This document shows positions 62,039 through 64,000 of a stretch of 64,000 bases of DNA, piece by piece (positions within the stretch are counted from its first letter, which is position 1; each line of letters starts with the position of its first letter). The notes beneath the pieces were generated by a model. The model saw only the letters and a list, made by a program, of their open reading frames with translations, made no database searches and was not told the DNA's origin. A program made the translations under genes and the position numbers. Source of the DNA: CAZOWM01 sp964583615 (lineage in GTDB: Bacteria > Spirochaetota > B62-G9 > DRHN01); NCBI GenBank assembly GCA_964583615.1, contig CAZOWM010000019.1, positions 1 to 64,000 of the forward strand. Reading direction: 5' to 3'.

Positions 62039-62640
62039 GCTCTTCCCCTTGTCATGGAGATGATCTCTTCTCCATAATGCTTCATGAGAAACGCTATCGA
62101 CTTTCCCTTCATCACGAAGAGATGATGGAATATGAGTGCGGGTATGCCCACAAAGAGTCCTGCAACAGTGGTGATGAGCGCTTCCCAGATACCGCTTGCG
62201 AGCAGAGACGGGTTGACGAGGCTCGTAACCGAAGCAACCTCCCTGAATGCTTCGACCATCCCCAAAACAGTGCCCAGCAGCCCGATCATGGGAGCGATCT
62301 TTCCGATGAGCTCGAGAAGATGGAGGTTTCTGTTCAGCCTGCCGAGCTCCTGGTCCCCGCAAATGGAGAGCTCGTTTTCAATCGTTTCCTGGGTGAACTT
62401 TCGCAGGCCTATGGCCAGCGAAACGATTGCAGCAACAGGGCCTGAGCTTTCTGAGGCAAGTGCGTGTGCGTCCTCGAGCCTGCCCTCCTCGATGTAGCTT
62501 CGAACACTTTCTATCAAGCGCTTTTTCACGCGTGCCCTGAAAAAATGGTACGCCCTCTCCACGACAACCGCGACCATGACAACGGAAGCAAGGACGAGGG
62601 GGTATATGAGGGGGCCGCCCTTCGAGAATAAATCAACCAT
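62035..62640 (-). CDS. exbB: ExbB/TolQ/MotA-family proton channel
   Basis: The 201-residue protein has three membrane helices and the family signature LELIGKIAPMIGLLGTVLGMVEAF with the proton-path Thr, followed by LITTVAGLFVGIPALIFHH. With ExbD it makes the proton-driven motor for TonB. In its leader lies a short hairpin just before the ribosome site (plus positions 62657-62674). Confidence 0.92.
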   Translation of the reverse strand: MVDLFSKGGPLIYPLVLASVVMVAVVVERAYHFFRARVKKRLIESVRSYIEEGRLEDAHALASESSGPVAAIVSLAIGLRKFTQETIENELSICGDQELGRLNRNLHLLELIGKIAPMIGLLGTVLGMVEAFREVASVTSLVNPSLLASGIWEALITTVAGLFVGIPALIFHHLFVMKGKSIAFLMKHYGEEIISMTRGRA

Positions 62641-62758
62641 AATTTTCCTTCAAGCTCTCTCCCTTCGAGGAGAGAACGGTTCGTGACATATAATACCAAA
62701 ATTGCGGACACGAGACAAACGGAAGATGGCGCAGATTTGAGCTGAACGCATTCGCGCT

Positions 62759-63667
62759 CTACAAATTCCCAATCAGCAGCACTGCTCCGACCAACACAAT
62801 AAAGAATGCACCGGATATTTTCATGCCCGAAGAGAGAAATGATTTCAAACGATGCCTCGAGGACGCGGCTTTCTCAATACTGTTTTTCGCTGCCATTGAG
62901 AATCCTCCTGCTGCAGAAATCGTCAGTGTCATTCCAAGAGCCATGACCAAAGTAATCGGGATTCCGATGCCGAATATCCCCATATTGATCGTGAAAAGAA
63001 GAAGAATAACCGCCCCCGGACAGGGAATGATGCCAACTGAGAGTGCAACAGCGTAGAGCTTTTTATCGGATAAATGCCCGGTGATTATTGTACGGTGACT
63101 GTTCTTTTCTTTTTTTTTAAACATTGTCTCCCCGATGAGAACAGATCCCAGAGCAACGATCAATGAAGCGCTTAAGAGTTTGATTACTCTGCTGAACGAT
63201 TCGAAAGAAGAGAGAAAAGTCTGCCTCACTGCATAATAAATAATCGCTACGGTGAGGATAGCAGAAAGCGCCTGGCCAAACGCGACTATCGCGCCAAATA
63301 CAATACTTCTATATACTGCTTCACGCTCCGTTAAAAAATAGGAGAATGCAACAACCTTGCCGTGCCCCGGGCCCATCGAATGAACGACGCCGTATACAAA
63401 TGCCACCAGAATAAGTATAAGCAGCGGTTTCGGATCTTTGCCGGTTTTTATCCTGTGGCCAAGTTCAGATACCTTCCTGTTCAATGTTTTCTGTATCGAA
63501 CTGATGCGAGCAATAAATTTTTGAACACATACCGGGTAATGGAGATTTTTTTGAACCTTCTTCCCATTTTCCTTCGTGACAAAAGGGTTTTCTCCTCCGT
63601 CCGCGTATATTTTCCCCGCAGAAATACACATTAAGACCGCAACGAGAACAAAGATCCATTTGTTCAC
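62759..63667 (-). CDS. NicO-type nickel/cobalt transporter
   Basis: The 302-residue protein has a signal peptide-like start (about 1-23), about six membrane helices and the family motifs HSMGPGHGKVVAFSYFL and CPGAVILLLF, typical of the NicO/RcnA/HoxN-like group. It probably moves Ni2+ or Co2+ across the inner membrane; direction (uptake or efflux) cannot be read from the sequence. It overlaps DUF1007 by 4 bp. Confidence 0.83.
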   Translation of the reverse strand: MNKWIFVLVAVLMCISAGKIYADGGENPFVTKENGKKVQKNLHYPVCVQKFIARISSIQKTLNRKVSELGHRIKTGKDPKPLLILILVAFVYGVVHSMGPGHGKVVAFSYFLTEREAVYRSIVFGAIVAFGQALSAILTVAIIYYAVRQTFLSSFESFSRVIKLLSASLIVALGSVLIGETMFKKKEKNSHRTIITGHLSDKKLYAVALSVGIIPCPGAVILLLFTINMGIFGIGIPITLVMALGMTLTISAAGGFSMAAKNSIEKAASSRHRLKSFLSSGMKISGAFFIVLVGAVLLIGNL

Positions 63668-64000
63668 CTGATTCTCCTCATATGGAGTTTGAGCACAAAT
63701 GGGAATACCTGTCCGTAATAAATGGGATTTTTCGAATCCTGAACAATTTCATGTCGGACGTCATACCCATCACTGTTTTTTAGCATGAGATGCCTTTCTT
63801 TTGCAAAACCCACATCGCAATAATAGGATTCGTCATATGCCCCCACCGTGACAACCGCTTCGCCGTCTCCGATCGTGATTGCGCATGGAATAAAGAACCT
63901 GTATATGAGGTTGTTTCCATTTATCGAAGCAAAAAATTGCGTGACTTTATTGAACTGTCTTTCTTTTCCGTTCACCCAGATGTATGTAAAGTAGTGAAAA
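63664..64000 (-). CDS. DUF1007 protein (5' end cut by the window)
   Basis: The frame stays open to the window edge and reads HYFTYIWVNGKERQFNK before the visible GTG at 63975, so the true start lies beyond 64000. The segment matches DUF1007 proteins, which are exported and usually adjacent to NicO-type transporters. It is probably a periplasmic metal-binding partner of the transporter after it. Confidence 0.75.
   Translation of the reverse strand, partial: FHYFTYIWVNGKERQFNKVTQFFASINGNNLIYRFFIPCAITIGDGEAVVTVGAYDESYYCDVGFAKERHLMLKNSDGYDVRHEIVQDSKNPIYYGQVFPFVLKLHMRRIR

Overview
This is a single, almost gap-free stretch of a bacterial chromosome with about 50-60 genes, most of them on the minus strand and many overlapping by 4 bp. 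The gene content indicates a diderm bacterium: an ExbB-ExbD-TonB system, a lipoprotein HtrA-like protease, a SurA-like foldase and SPOR and M23 cell-wall proteins. Three things point to the Spirochaetota, probably a Treponema or Spirochaeta relative: the order rplU-rpmA-obg-nadD-yqeK-LCP-rsfS, the Gx-transporter plus NusG-II pair, and the many membrane-anchored TPR proteins. This assignment is inferred from gene order and families, not from a marker gene. No rRNA and no CRISPR array were seen.

Layout. Positions 1-1852 hold two transposase genes, the first cut by the window edge. A minus-strand initiator tRNA-Met follows, with its promoter and terminator. Positions 2.2-11.5 kb hold housekeeping genes: Gx transporter, NusG-II protein, rsmD, recG, plsC-like, rsfS, a degenerate LCP protein, yqeK, nadD, obg, rpmA and rplU. 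A plus-strand TPR gene with a Mrr-like tail lies at 12.0-13.4 kb. Positions 13.4-28.7 kb hold mutS, a SPOR protein, miaB, a zinc-ribbon protein, a nucleotide-sugar dehydratase, metG, a JAMM-DinG helicase fusion, punA, an M23 protein and asnS.

The most unusual region is 28.8-36.9 kb. Reading along the minus strand it encodes a membrane protein that joins an RsbW-like kinase to a SpoIIE phosphatase, then a STAS antagonist, a GAF-adenylate cyclase with a degenerate HD-GYP domain, a PilZ protein whose domain appears split by an insertion, a bactofilin and map. The STAS protein and the kinase/phosphatase share the same roughly 63-residue C-terminal domain, which I do not recognise. I propose this as a partner-switching module linked to cyclic-nucleotide signalling and a cytoskeletal output.

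Positions 37.1-45.5 kb carry a TPR protein, nusB, a PpiC foldase, murI, metK, an FN3/TPR protein and the HtrA-like lipoprotein. Positions 45.6-50.0 kb are a plus-strand run of an EF-G-like GTPase, dtd, an MBL hydrolase and an iron alcohol dehydrogenase. Positions 50.0-53.0 kb are an ABC importer of the iron-siderophore/cobalamin type. After a 465-bp non-coding stretch come a DHOD-like enzyme, a TPR protein, efp, a DUF362 ferredoxin protein, a LysM/M23 protein and a NapH-NapG-like fusion. The window ends in a run with cobO, tonB, exbD, exbB, a NicO-type Ni/Co transporter and a truncated DUF1007 gene. That run looks like one theme of cobalt/nickel or cobalamin uptake and corrinoid adenosylation.

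Start codons were moved from the longest open frame wherever a Shine-Dalgarno match or family length supported it; GTG and TTG starts are frequent. All family calls come from motifs read by eye. No database search was possible.
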